A stretch of DNA of 64,000 nucleotides from Epiperipatus broadwayi (GCA_028023455.1 JAQFVV010006337.1:310001-374000); one strand, 5' to 3'; positions 26,901-39,661 are shown, counted from the stretch's first letter. Made by a program: numbers and translations. Notes: generated by a model from the letters alone, not told the origin.

Positions 26901-28830
26901 TATAGTAAATACTTTTTATAGTAAGATCAATTTTCAATTGGAATAAAAAATATTCATTACTTGTTATATGCTATATTCACGTTATATATATAGTAGATAA
27001 TAATTTAAAAATTAAGAATTAAATTTTAGAATAATTAATTAATTTTTATTTATACAATTATTTAAAAAAAAATTTTTTTTATATATGTGTAATCATTTTA
27101 TTTATCAAAACAATGAACTCTGAAATGTCTAGATGTCGTGTTATTAGATTCAGCAATAATAATTCTTTAAATAATCATTGTTTGCAGTGCTCAGCCCTTC
27201 CTCAGCAAATGATATCAGTTTGATATTTAAATTGTATTTTTTTGGTTATTTTAAAATGCAAAACAAATTATATATAAATACATTTGTTAAAATTTTAAAA
27301 TTATTATAAAATAAATTAATTAGATTAAGCACTAAATTGATTAACTCTAAAAAGTCTCTAAATGTTGCTGTCAAATAAACATTTAATAAAATTTGTGTAG
27401 AGATTTCAAAGTATATACTATGTATATATGTTCAGTTCTCTGCCCGAAGGCATATTGAGGTTACTCTATAGTACTAGGAATAACATACATGATCGGTGTA
27501 CTGAAATAATTTATTTTAATATTTTGGTTTTAGAATTATATTATGAACTTTAGTAAACTAATTGCAGGTTCAACAGCTTAAAACTATGTTTTAAATAGTT
27601 TAAATTTTATTTACTTAAAAATTATTTACAACTAGTTGATCTACATTTAAATACTAATTAAGTGCTAAGTGCAATTAAGTATATATTATGATCAATGCTT
27701 TAAAATAAATCGAGTGAGAAATGATACAAAATAGTTAATTAAGGGTTAGGTAAAAGAAACAAATAGTAAATAAATTCAATTGGTGATTATCTAATATAGG
27801 TAAAAAAAATATATATATTAATTAAATCAAATTAGTGATTAATATTTTTTTAGTATTTGATTCTCTGACGATGCATGTTCACAACATATAAATATTTAAA
27901 ATATGTCACAATTAATGCTTTTTTTTTTATTAGGAATTTGATAATTTTTTTTCTTTATATACTATAAAGAGAAATCAACTTACGTTGTTCGCTGTTAAGC
28001 TACTATCCTTTTTATTGTTGTTGTTGTACAACCCTACTTAGTACAAAGATGATTTTGAAACCGAATTTATTTAGCATTGGCATTTTTGCAATAAAAATAT
28101 TTTATTTCAGGATTGAAATATTTTAAAAATAATATTATGTTGAAAATGTTAAATTAATACTACATTTTCTGATTGCAATAGAAATAGATCCATCATTTTT
28201 ATAACTGAAAGCATGAATGTAAAACATTTGGAGGTAAAGTGGTTACAGTTGCTGTTTATGACCTTGATCTGGAATTTTAATATATGCAAAACTTAAAAAA
28301 ATCATTTTGGTTACCAAAACAAGGTTAAAGTTTTATTCTGAAACAATGAAAACAGGGATATTTGCTTTATGCAAGGTGTTTTAATTAGCATTTGTCTGTA
28401 TATAACAATATATAAATATAATTTTCATTAAATGTCTACTTCTATTTTTAAAACTATTTTTTTATAAATTGTATTGGAATTTATTCAGGATATCAGGTAT
28501 TAAGTAATAATTTGATAATAAAATAAATCTGAACATGTATCGTTTTTCCATCTATAAAAAATATCGCTATTGTTAAATGTTCTGAAAATAAAGATACCAG
28601 TGATTTTTTAGCTATATTATTTTTTAAAGGATCGTTATTTGTTTTTGTTTTTTTTTGTGTGTTTTTTTTTTTTAATAATCCATAATTTTAGATCTTGAAA
28701 AAAATCTGTATATTGTATGAACAATCCCTCCTCAATGATCTTTAAGATAAAAGATAGTACTGATAGATTTTTAATAAATATTTTTTTCAAATAATTGATT
28801 TTTTTTAATGCAATTTTTTTTTTTATATAA
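26901..28830. other. A+T-rich spacer, nothing supported
   Basis: No gene or RNA recognised. The segment 28230-28275 has GGTAAAGTGGTTACAG followed by a weak B-box-like TTGATCTGG, suggesting a tRNA-derived fossil, but it is below what I can support. Confidence 0.45.
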
Positions 28831-28838
28831 GTTATTAT
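28831..28838. repeat. Target-site duplication, left
   Basis: GTTATTAT directly precedes the left end of the Merlin element and is repeated exactly after its right end. Eight to nine bases is the known duplication length for Merlin transposons. Confidence 0.85.
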
Positions 28839-29099
28839 GGTACTTTCTGATTTTTCCCCATGCCACCACTTGAAGGCACTTATTTCCAATAGTTAGAAAT
28901 AATTATACAGTTGCAGGGATTAATGTTTAATGAAAGTAAATAAACCACATAGTTGTGGCTTGTGAATTTTTAAATTTATTGTATAAAAATACAACAAAAT
29001 GATATGCTAAGGTAAACAGAATGCATTTCACAAATACTCGCTAAAATCAAAAGCTGCATTGGTTGTCTTTTTATGCTCAAGATGATGAGAATTTGTGAT

Positions 29100-29941
29100 C
29101 TATAGGCCACAGAATGTGAGACAGTGGATTTTTTCCAAAGAAACTGTATCCTGCTCTCTCAAAAAGTCCATGCCAATAGCCATGATATGAAATTGTACTT
29201 TTCCCGAACCCTGGAATGGTGATATAATTTAAAAGTCTGCCAATGCTGTGTAGCATTACATAATGACACGTGGTTTGAAGGCTCTAAAATAATATTTCTG
29301 ACAACCATCCAATTTATTTATTATTTGGAGTAGAGATACCATCACATCTGAATGTATAAAACATGAATTGGATGTGTGCAAAGACACTATCATTTCTTGG
29401 AACAGTTATCGAAGACAAGTGTGCAAAGAAAGTTTATTGATTTGGCCATCATGCAAAATTGAAGAACCTAGAAAAATTGTAGAAGTAGATGAAAGTCTCT
29501 TTACAAAATGAAAGAACCAAAAAGGGAGAATATTCTCTCAACAGTGGTTATTCAGTGGTTTATGCTGGGAAATTAAAGTGTTTTATTGTCACTGTTTTAT
29601 GTTGGATAGTGTCCATTCTACTTGATGCCATTCAACAAAATATAGCACAAGGATCAACAATTTATTCTTTCTGTTGGAAGGTCTATAAAACTGATGAATT
29701 AAGAAATGCAGGATTTGAACATTTTAAAGTTAATCATAGTTATACTTTTGTGAAACTTTCTAGTGGGGCACATACCCAAAACATAGAAAGACTTTGGGGG
29801 CTAGTTAAATGGTGCAATAAAAAACAGAGGTGAACCACTCGTAAACACATGGATTTCTATTTAGCTGAGTTCATGTGGTGGTGATTGCATCAAGAAGAAG
29901 ATTTATTTGTCACAATTTTAAAAGCCATTAGCAAAGTGTAA
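29100..29941 (+). pseudogene. Merlin transposase (IS1595/ISXO2-like DDE), broken
   Basis: Translation in three pieces shows the family order. A zinc-ribbon-like region ends in TWFEGSK (29268-29288). Next comes a helix-turn-helix-like segment (SECIKHELDVCKDTIISW, near 29345-29400) and the first catalytic motif EVDES (29482-29496). The second motif region IYSFCWKVY (near 29660) has Phe where Merlin proteins normally carry the catalytic Asp, and GAHTQNIERLW (near 29765) holds the last acidic residue. Defects are frameshifts near 29290-29330 and 29565-29580, and stops after EVDESLFTK, at 29831-29833 and within the tail. Homology continues to KAISKV and a stop at 29939-29941. It cannot make an active enzyme. 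Confidence 0.85.
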
Positions 29942-30210
29942 CTATTTTTTTACTTTTACTTTGTTGTTTTTTTTTACTTTAATTAAACATTAGAACACAA
30001 AAATGTTTTCCTCTTTTTTACTTTCACTTTCATTAAATACTCTTGATTATGCTACACACTACCAATTTGTTAGTAATTAAGTATTTTTTTTATTCTTTGA
30101 TTAAATACCAAATTATTGTTTATTTCAATATATTAGTTAGTACTTAAGTTTTTTTGTTTTGTTTTTTACTTTAATTAAACGTTAGAATACAAAATTGTTG
30201 GTGTTACTTA

Positions 30211-30457
30211 GACTGTCATTAAACATTAGTCCCTGCAACTGTATAATTATCTCCTTCTATTGGAAATAAGTGCCCTCAAGGGTATAATTATCTCCTGCTA
30301 TTGGAAGTAAGAGACCTCAAATGGTGGCATGGGGCAAAATTGGAAAGTACCTTTTGTGACTGTCATTAAACATTAGTCCCTGCAACTATATAATTATCTC
30401 CAGCTATTGGAAGTAAGTGCCCTCAAGTAATGGCATGGGCCAAAATCGGAAAGTACC
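30211..30457. repeat. Multiplied right terminus of the Merlin element
   Basis: The sequence from GACTGTCATTAAACATTAG to a GGAAAGTACC end occurs twice in tandem, ending at 30351 and 30457. Inside the first copy the CTATTGGAARTAAG segment is itself doubled (near 30258 and 30298). Only the outer copy abuts the target duplication. Confidence 0.8.
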
Positions 30458-30465
30458 GTTATTAT
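30458..30465. repeat. Target-site duplication, right
   Basis: GTTATTAT immediately follows the right terminus, identical to 28831-28838. Confidence 0.85.
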
Positions 30466-33400
30466 TCAATGAGATATGGAAAATTTGTTTTGAATTTGTA
30501 ACCTTTTATTGTTTTTCTCCTCAAAAAGATTTACTTTTTAATGATATTTTTCATCAAGCTGAAAACTACTTATTAATTTCATGAGTCTTTTATAAATGTG
30601 AATATTTTATTTGTTAAATTTGTGCTTTAAATTAGGTATTACCTTAAATATTTCACAATTTTCTATTTTTCGATCTCCATAAATATTTAGAAGTGATTAA
30701 AAAATGAATCTCGATGCTACTCAAACTGCTAGCTTTTATATTTTGAATCAATCACTCTTAAATATAGATTTTATAAAAATCTGTATTTTTTACCTGATTT
30801 GTTTAATTCGAATTTTTAAAACGCTGTTATTCTCAGTTTCAGAACTCAGTAAATTTTATCCTCTATTTTGCTGAAAGTTTTATTATTTTCTGCTTTAATT
30901 GATTTCAGAATTTTTTGTTAAATGTATAGCAGTAACCCACAAAAAAAACATCGGTGAAATTACTTGCTAACTGTTCAGACCTTATGTTGTATTAATAACA
31001 TCCAAATGGCAGGCTATAAACAACAACCTCATCTATTTAATTATATTAATAATGTTTTTCTTTAGCTGAAAAATGTTTCAAAATCTTTAGCTTTGTGTCT
31101 GCTGGTCTATAATTGCACTAAACAACACAGGTTAGGCAAACAGTGACTACTAGTAATAAAATATCTGATATATTTTTATCTGATATTTGATTTATTAAAG
31201 CGCCATCATTTTGAAATTACTGCTATATCTGTCTTTAATCGATAATTTATCAAAATTTGTTATTAATAATTAGTATAAAGATAAAAACAAATTGTTTAGT
31301 AATAGAAAATAATAACAAATTAAATAAAAATTATTGATATTATTTTTTTTTATGAATTCATTGTAAGAGTTTTAGATTATATATTTAAATGAATTAGATA
31401 AGTTTAATATATATTTTTTAGGAATTTATAAAGTATTGAAAACAAAACTACATGTTTTAAAACATCATCATTTATCATAAGTTTCAACCATTATCAATCC
31501 ACTGCAGATAGAAGGTCTCTCCAAGTTTAATCCATCTTCTCTGATCTTTATCTTACTTTTAGACTGAATAAATATGTGCTTATTGCAATTTTAAAAATCT
31601 GACATTAAGCATCACTTCTCTTTACTTGAATGACTATAATATTTTTTTTGAAGATTATTAAATAAACATTTTCCCAACACTAGAACACAAAATGATTTTT
31701 TTTTAAAAAATTAATAAACATTGAGTTAATATTTAAATATAAGTTATGTTTTATATATATATATTCATAAGAGTGTATGGACAATTAATAATTTTCATGT
31801 GTAATTTTACATTTCACTACGATTTAAGCATTTTCTTATATATTTATATTATTTATAACTTTTTCTATATATATATATTGTGTTGCGCGCATGCCTGGAA
31901 CATATTTATAAAGAATCTTTTTTTTTCAATTTACAGTACAGTAACATTGTAAAATATGTAACAGCAAACTAAAAAAATTAAATTAGACACATGCAAAAAA
32001 AATTTGAAGGATTAACAAAAAAAACTCAAATTAATGATAGTGTAATATCTCCTCTATATGATTTTTTATTAAATAATAAATCGAACAAATGAAATAAAAA
32101 ACAAAAAAAGATAGAAGAAACATTACACGAAACAAATAAGAGATATATGGTAGGATTTACAATCGCACAATGGGTACGACATATAGCAAAAGATAATCCA
32201 TTTCAGAAAGCAAAAAATTATTATAACTAGCTAAACAATCAATCACTGAAACAAATTCTACAGAGATTTTACTTATTGAATAAGATGAAAATAACTCCAA
32301 ACTTTAAGACTATGAAAGTTATTGTTGGTAGCATTTGTAAAACTAAATAATTTTTTGGAGAAAAATATTATTTGCAAATATATCAGCATGTATACATATC
32401 ATTAGTCAGATTGAAAGACCAAATGAATAAAATGGCCAATATATTTTATCAAACAGTTTTGGCTATGCACTATGCTATTTTTTAAATATTGTTTTATTTT
32501 CAGCAAGTATATTCATTTTAACTAAACATTGCACTAAAGCTTAGAGATAAATAATAGAATTTCTATTGAAAAAAATAAAACGTACTGCATAACAAAAGAC
32601 TCACTCAATCTATTAATTTAGAAATGCATTTTTCACAGACTACCAAAATTTAATGAAAAACTCTTTCAAACCAAATAAATGAGTTTTCTGGCATTTATAA
32701 AAATAAAGAGAATGATGTTTTTTTTCCAAGTTTTTTATATTCAGACAATATATTAGGAGTAAAGTATTAAAATACTTTTAACCATAGTTTTATAAATATA
32801 CAATGGAAGCGAGAAGATTTAGTGATAAAGTAGATCATAAAGTATAATTGTTATAATGTAAAATATTTTAAATGCCAAAACTTTGACAGAAAATGAATTT
32901 ATTACATTTTGAATTACAAGTGTCAAACTCATCCCACCCATAACTTTGAAATCATCCATTTCAGATAAATACAGTAATGATTATTACTAATCATTTAGTA
33001 AACTAGAGATTGTCTTTAGCACAGATATAAACTTTAAACTTAGTTAAAGATTAATATATTCATTTTTTTTAATTACACACATACACATGGAGTTATTCAC
33101 ATTTCTATTTTATTGTGTCTTTTATTGTATATTTATTTATATGAATTTAAAAAAGTGTGGAAGTATTGAGGCTATTTAATATATTTATAAAAGGAAATTA
33201 TTGCATTATTTTTAATATTAAAAAGTGTCAAGCATAAATAGCCATTAATTATATAGCAAATATTAGTATTAGATGAAACTGAATAATTAAATATGCATGT
33301 TCTTAGGTGGAATAGCGATTTAGTTTAAAAAACTCCTAAGGGTATTTAATCTGGAAGATAGAGAAGAACTTAACAACTTAAATGTTATAATCTTTAAGAA

Positions 33401-33510
33401 TAAGAATTACTTCCAAATGATACTGATACTGATTTACAAGTAATTCAAATAATGAAAACAATCAACAAATAATTCAAATAAAAAAATACTATATAAACCT
33501 ATATAAAACT
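30466..33510. other. A+T-rich spacer, one old repeat relative
   Basis: The segment 32912-33030 resembles 7190-7300 (see there). A 41-codon open stretch near 32100-32229 reads KRYMVGFTIAQWVRHIAKD and is more protein-like than its surroundings, but I recognise no family. The frame 31746-31952 is A+T-driven. Nothing else supported. Confidence 0.4.
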
Positions 33511-34676
33511 GGGTCTCATTTTATACTGATTATTTTAATGCAATTTTGAAGTTATGTGATTCATGTTTCTTCTTAAATATCATTTTATGTGGATTTTCTT
33601 TTATGCGATAAAGAAGTTCATATTTCACTATATTTATTAAATATCAAGAAATTTAAATTATTAATAACATATTTTCATTTGAAATACTTTTTTTTTTCAA
33701 AAATATAATGTTATATTAGCAGCTAACATAAATATGGCCTGAAGCTATATTTAGAATCTTAGCTTTTATGTAAATAACCTACTTATACTAATGAGTAAAT
33801 AATATAAAAATATCACAATAAATATTCAAAATTTTTAAACTTTTAAAACATATTTTGTTAGATATAGCAGAAATAAATATTCTTTTAGATTTTTAAAATA
33901 AATAATGAAGATTTTATTGATTTTGTAAACTGAAAATAATCTTTCTAATGTTTTTTTGTTTTGATTGTGATCTCATTTTTTAATATAGAAACAAAATGTG
34001 AACATTTAAAATTTATTTCAGTAGTAAACAAAAAAAGAAAAATTTATTATTTTCTGATAAGTAAAAATCAGTTAATCGTACATTTTACATTGATGTGTGA
34101 GACAAAGAAAAATATCAGAAAATGCTAAAATCTAAGTTTCCTGCAATGAACAACCTCTTAAATTCCAATGAGAGCTAAATAGTTATGTGTCTGGATATTG
34201 TGATCTTTATAAACAATTAGTAAAATCATCATATCAAAGTTTAATCACTGATTACATTGTCAACAGGAAACCATTAACAAAGTATAAGACTGTGCTAGTT
34301 GTACTTCCTCTTGTGACAAATCTGATTTCTTACCAGTTCAAAAAAAAACCCATGTTGTCAAATAGTGGTAATGATTAAAATATGTGTACAAAAAATGTAA
34401 AATTAAATACTGTAGTTAATAAAAAAAAAAGTAAAAAAAGTTTGTCTTGTATTAATTTCTTTTTCAAATATTTGACATTTTTTACAAGTCATACTTTATT
34501 TCCTTATTTTTTAATGTGAATTTTAAAGTAATTTTTTCTTATTACTTTGCTTTTATGCAATTTCTAAAAATTACAGAACCTATTCCCCATTTTTCAAGGT
34601 AAGTTAAGTCTATTTTTGTGCAATTTTTTTAATATGGGATTTCTGCACAATCTATCTACCACATAAAATGAGTCCC
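33511..34676. mobile_element. Possible DNA-transposon remnant bounded by GGGwCTCATTTTAT
   Basis: The left boundary GGGTCTCATTTTATACTG (33511-33528) is matched in inverse by ACATAAAATGAGTCCC (34661-34676). Between them an open frame of 63 codons (34187-34378) contains TKYKTVLVV after a Cys-containing start. It faintly recalls the zinc-binding tail of piggyBac-type transposases, but the cysteines are not preserved in one frame. No target duplication could be identified. Both the boundary and the family are tentative. Confidence 0.3.
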
Positions 34677-34679
34677 AAG

Positions 34680-35200
34680 TGTAATTAATTATCAACTGAT
34701 ATAATTTTGCAATACTGGACTTATGTAATTGTATTAACCTTTTAACCACTAATTATATTATTGGTTGTATGAGGTAAAAATCAAATCTTTTAATTGGCCA
34801 ACTCACAAACTGAAGACAAAGCCTATTGTTAAAACATATTCGCCTATAATATTAAATTCAACTCAGATACGTTTATAAAAAGTATATTACTAATTTTTCA
34901 GGTTATGAAGAGAACGAAAGTTCATTCAAAAATAAATTGCTATTTATTTATTCTAAAATATTCAATTTCAGCAACATAAAAGCTATAATATAAACAAAAA
35001 GGTCGACTTTTACGTTATAGAAAAGTAAATATTTCTTTTTACTAAATCTTAAATATTTTTACTAAAATCTTCAATATTTTTCGAAAATAATTTTGTTTTT
35101 TTTAGTATTCTCTCTGAAAATAATTTGTAATTTCTCAAAATATTCTTTTATAATACTTTAAATCATATTCGAAATGAAACTCTCAGCGTTTTTCTTTATT
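34680..35200. other. A+T-rich spacer, nothing recognised
   Basis: No gene, RNA or repeat boundary seen. Confidence 0.5.
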
Positions 35201-35204
35201 TTCT

Positions 35205-35480
35205 TTGATCAGGCGGTTTTTTTGTTCTTTCCAGCCAATCAGAATGTCTTTTTCGGCTGAGAGCATGATAACAATCAATCACAACTAATGTTCTTTCTTT
35301 GTTTAGGTTTAAATGCGTTTTTTTTTTACTTGTAAAATAATTCGGAAGAGGGCACCATCTTACAGAACTTTTAAAAACCTATTCAATACCTGTCAAACAA
35401 ATATTTTAGCATAAGAACTGGTAGAGTTAGAGTGACGTCAGATGTCAACGAGGAGCCTCGTAAGAGGCGGGAAAAGGGTT
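35205..35480. promoter_or_regulatory. Promoter-like patch with CCAAT, CRE and GC-box motifs
   Basis: A mixed-composition island in A+T-rich DNA holds a CCAAT box within CAGCCAATCAG (35235-35239), a perfect palindromic CRE TGACGTCA (35433-35440) and a GC-box-like GAGGCGGGA (35464-35472). Several additional CpGs are present. Such motif combinations are typical of animal core or proximal promoters. No coding exon is recognisable within about a kilobase on either side, so the transcript, if any, is unknown. A regulatory enhancer or a repeat-borne promoter are alternatives. Confidence 0.4.
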
Positions 35481-35484
35481 AAAA

Positions 35485-36805
35485 AAAAATATAATACAAA
35501 TAAGACTATCAGTAAAATAACTTATAAATAAAAACAAGGTAGCAGAAAACTTTTAAAAAATATCATATCAATATTGCTTAAAAAAATCTGTAGCACTTAT
35601 AGAAAAGTTAAATTACTAATGTTATATGAGATTTTTAAAGATTTAAATATACAGTGAAAATTCAGTATAGATATATTGTGTGTCATATTAAACATAGCTC
35701 AATGTACATATGTAAATAAAAAGAATAAACCACTCTTCCTTGGGATATAAATTAAAATGTCAAAGTCATAAATCAAAACAAAATGTTTTATGCTTTTTAA
35801 TTGATTTTGAACATAAATATATTTATTGTGATTTTTTAAATTCATAATTACGATTTTACATTAATTTATCAGAATATAATGTTTGATTAAAAAAAATTAA
35901 ATTTTACAAGAAAAATAATCATGGAAAAGTGATCAACACTTGACCATTCTTCAAGACAAGTGAACAATGTTGATCACTACTGACCACTACTTACATATCA
36001 ATGGCATTCATTGATAAGAACAAAATACAATTATATTTTATAAATATTTATGGACTTTATGATTATTTTTTTACACCATATTGACTAAAAATATGTCTAG
36101 ATTTAGATTTTTATTTAAAATATTTAACTTTAAGCCAAGAAAAGACAACAGAAATGAATAATCAGGGATTGTAATTTTTAAGAAACAAAAAAAAATCAGC
36201 ATTCACTTCAATATGATTGGTTGAGATATAATTGTTTTGTTTTAAATGTTTTTCTTATTTTTTTCTTCAGTTATTAATATTATTTTTAATTTTTCATTAC
36301 ATTTAACCAATTTGAATCTAAAATTATTCAATTTTTAGAAGCTGAACTGAAACAATTCTGTTTATTTTAAATTAATATTTTATGAATAGAAACATACTAA
36401 AAATATAATTGTCGAATAAAATTTCTCAAATTTTTACATAATTGACAAATACAATTATTAGACAGACTTTATACAAGTTGATGAAATCAGATAAATGATT
36501 AATGTCTAAAAATAAACATAGGTTTCCAAACAAATAACATTTTAATATGGAAAAAACTCCTTCCTATTACATATTTAGTGAATAAAAACTAACCCTATTA
36601 TTTAAAATGGTTTTCACTTTATATTTGACTCAATTTAACCCATTAACTGGAACAACCACAAACTTTTGTTTGTGGCTTCAAATTGCTCTAAAACCATCAA
36701 TTTTTGCATTATTGTAATGAACTTATAGTAATTTTAAAGCTTAAAACATACTGTAAAATGCTGACCTCTCTTGAATTATTTTATAAGCCATATTAAACAA
36801 AAAGG
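35485..36805. other. A+T-rich spacer with one small hairpin
   Basis: AAGTGATCAACACTTG near 35929 and GTTGATCACT near 35968 form a small inverted pair. Also a CCACAAACTTTTGTTTGTGG hairpin at 36656-36675. No gene seen. Confidence 0.5.
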
Positions 36806-36809
36806 AGTG

Positions 36810-37225
36810 CTTGTCAACAATTTTCTCTGCTCTAACATCTTTGTTTTGATTTTCCAAATAAAAATGAATGTTTTAGAGTAATTTTTTAAGTATTTTTTTT
36901 TACATATTATAAATAATTTTGATAAAATATGCTGAAAATATAATTATTTTAGAAAAATAGTTAAGATTTTAGTAAAAATTCTTTACTTTTACAGAATGTA
37001 AATTGAAAAAAAAATCAGGGCTTGTCAACAATTTTCACTGCCCCAAACTCTTTATTTGATTTTCAAAATAAAAATGAATGTTTTACAGTATTTTTTCATA
37101 TTTTTTTACATATTATAAATTATTTTGATAAAATATGCTGAAAATATAATTAATTTAGAAAAATAGTAAGATTTTAGTAAAAAAAATTATTTACTTTTAC
37201 ACGAACATAAATTGAAAAAGAAATC
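36810..37225. repeat. Tandem duplication, about 211-bp unit x 2
   Basis: CTTGTCAACAATTTTC begins copies at 36810 and 37021. Both continue through AAATAAAAATGAATGTTTTA, TTGATAAAATATGCTGAAAA and a TTTACTTTTACA end. Differences are scattered substitutions and small indels, so it is an old duplication. No coding frame. Confidence 0.8.
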
Positions 37226-37229
37226 AATG

Positions 37230-37788
37230 ACATACAAAGCATTTTCTAATGGGTTACAAACATTCTTTTTAAGTTCACCACTATAGAATATTTTTATAAT
37301 GATAAATAGAATTTTTTTTGGAAAACTTTCATTCACTTTCATCATCTGACAAATTATTAATTTGCTTTTTGCAAATGAAACTAAAATGAATCTAATATTA
37401 AAAGATGAATATATTTGTACTGCTGATTCTGTAACTGACCAATCAAAAGTTTAAAACTTTAATTCATTTGGCCAATAAAATTTTTTTTAGTTAAAAGGTT
37501 AAAATAATATTGATACTGAGAAGACTAAAAGAAATTGAATTTTACATTTTTAACTATCAAGATGTCAGTATCATACAAGCCACCTAATTTAATACATCTG
37601 ATTATGTTGTGATTGGTAGTTTTTTGGTTTCCAGGTTCAAGAGTGCTTGAAATAGCTCTTAAAACCTCCTGACAGATTTTTTTGTTCTCATGAAATTTAA
37701 TCTTTTAACTTTCACTTTAATATTAAACCATTATTATTTATCAGAATATAAGACATTTATTTTTTTATATAGCACAATGTTTTTTTTT
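37230..37788. other. A+T-rich spacer, nothing recognised
   Basis: No gene or repeat boundary seen. Confidence 0.5.
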
Positions 37789-38020
37789 ATAATCTATAAT
37801 ATTAATAAGCCAACAAGCTGATACACATGCACTTTGCAGATGTCAAACACTTCAGATTTGCCCATACATATATGGTTGGGTCAAAAATATAGGTGGATTC
37901 ATTCTATATTTTCTTAAAGACTTTATCTTGGGTTTGAAAAAGTGGGAGTATTCATTTATATAGTGACATCTGCAAAGCACATGTGTATCAGCTTGTTGGT
38001 TTATTAATATTATAGATTAT
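37789..38020. mobile_element. MITE with 57-bp terminal inverted repeats
   Basis: The left terminus ATAATCTATAATATTAATAA (from 37789) and the right terminus ending TTATTAATATTATAGATTAT (38020) are inverted. The match extends inward over about 57 bases through CCAACAAGCTGATACACATG and TTTGCAGATGTCA with about three mismatches. The 232-bp element has no coding capacity and is a non-autonomous DNA transposon by structure. A sequence TTATCAGAATATAA occurs outside both ends (37738-37751 and 38017-38030). It may reflect the target or an older duplication, but it does not abut the left repeat. Confidence 0.75.
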
Positions 38021-38030
38021 CAGAATATAA

Positions 38031-39660
38031 TAAATTTGATCTCAATTATAGATATTTTTGTTTAGAAATTGAATATTTTTTTTAAAAATCACAATTGATT
38101 TTTAGAATTATTTTAAAAATTAGATTTTAATCAGAACAAAGCACTGTCACATCATCAAATTTTATATAAAGCAGATTCAGTTTGCAAAATAAATAAAATA
38201 TTCTTTATTTGATGTTTGCTTTAAAAATCTGAATGAATTATTTTTAATATCTAGTAAGTCTATCAATTTATGCTTTAAAGATTTAAAAAAAAATTTGTAA
38301 TTTTACGATATCACTAAATGTTATAACAAACTGTTGTAATGACAACATTTTTAGACTGTTGTATCTCCCACAACTTTAATCTCTATGGTAATGTTACACA
38401 GAAGAATATATATTTTTATAATTAAAAATAAAACATTTCTGTAAAAAATAAATATGTAACAGTATATATTTTTGATTTCTAATAATTATTATACAATTAT
38501 GATACAAAACTAATCATAAACTTTCTAAATAATCAAGTTTTTATACCATTGTAATATTTTCTTCTAGTAATCTCACAAAGTTTAAAATCAATAAACGTAC
38601 AATGTCTAGGCATCAATGTGTGGTTTCAGAAACTGAAATTCCCATTTATTTAATTATTCTGACATCTTTAAATTTTTTTGAAATTAAAATATTAAAAAAT
38701 ATATATACATGAATTTTAAAGCTGTAAAAAAATGTAAGCAAAATTTCTCAATAGAGGGTGAAAAGTGCAAATTTAATATTTAGATTTCTGAGGTGTGGGT
38801 CCATTGCTTGAATAAATGGGTTGGTTATGAGCACTCATGCTTTTGTCTAGATTTTGAGAATAAAGGTGTATATTTCCCACAGTTTATTTGTACATTTATG
38901 ATTATTTTTGCAAAATATTTGTAAAATGTTTATTTTTTGATAACAATATTTATAATTACACTCATATTTTATTCAAAAACATTTGTTTTTAAAGAAGACA
39001 AAAAAATACATAATAGCAGGAAGTCATTATTGGCTGAAAATAAATATCTTTATAGTCACCATAGCATTTATTTTTTATAATTTTTCAATAATTATAGATG
39101 CAATTTTAAATTTATTGCATTATGCAATCTGAATAATAATTCATTGGAGATTTAGTAATGGAATTAAAACAAATCTAATTTCTTTTGTAAAATATTTTAT
39201 TGGCAATTGTTAAAAAACAAAAGCCATTATTTTATTATGTTTTTTTTTAATTTATTACTTTTTTTTATATATTTTCAAAATTGAAATCTTAATTTTAAAA
39301 ATGATTTGAATTTATAAACTTGTATTTCTAAAAAATAATTTAAAATATAATAAACAATAAAAATTAATTTGTGAAAAATAAAAAGTTGAAAATATATTCA
39401 AAAATCTGCTAGGAGCTATCAAAAAGTATAAATACCTAAAGAGTAAAATTTAAAATTCCATTTATAATTATTAAAAATTGACAAAATATAATCCCTTTTT
39501 AATTAATTGTAACTTCCTGATTTATTGTATTACATTTCTCTTGCCTTGTCTTCTTTAGCAACAAATATTTTCAAATAAAACCTCAGTTTAATTATAAATA
39601 TTATAGTCTTAAAATAAATATTTTATAAATGTTTTGCAAAACAATATATATATAGACTAT
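38031..39660. other. A+T-rich spacer, nothing recognised
   Basis: No gene, RNA or repeat pair supported. Confidence 0.5.
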
Positions 39661-39661
39661 G

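Larger units (their letters stand above)
28839..30457 (+). mobile_element. Merlin-superfamily DNA transposon, inactivated
   Basis: The 1619-bp element begins GGTACTTTCTGATTTT and ends in the inverse, AAAATCGGAAAGTACC. The terminal inverted repeats extend about 100 bp (28839-28938 against 30358-30457). An exact 8-bp direct repeat flanks it. The interior encodes a broken IS1595/ISXO2-type transposase, the hallmark of Merlin elements, which move by cut and paste. The right end exists in more than one copy (30211-30351 and 30358-30457). The intact duplication and readable repeats suggest a moderately old insertion. Confidence 0.9.

Noticed and set aside
28220-28275. Possible tRNA-derived head (GGTAAAGTGGTTACAG ... 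TTGATCTGG)
   Set aside because: Box spacing is too short and no tail, body or duplication is visible.
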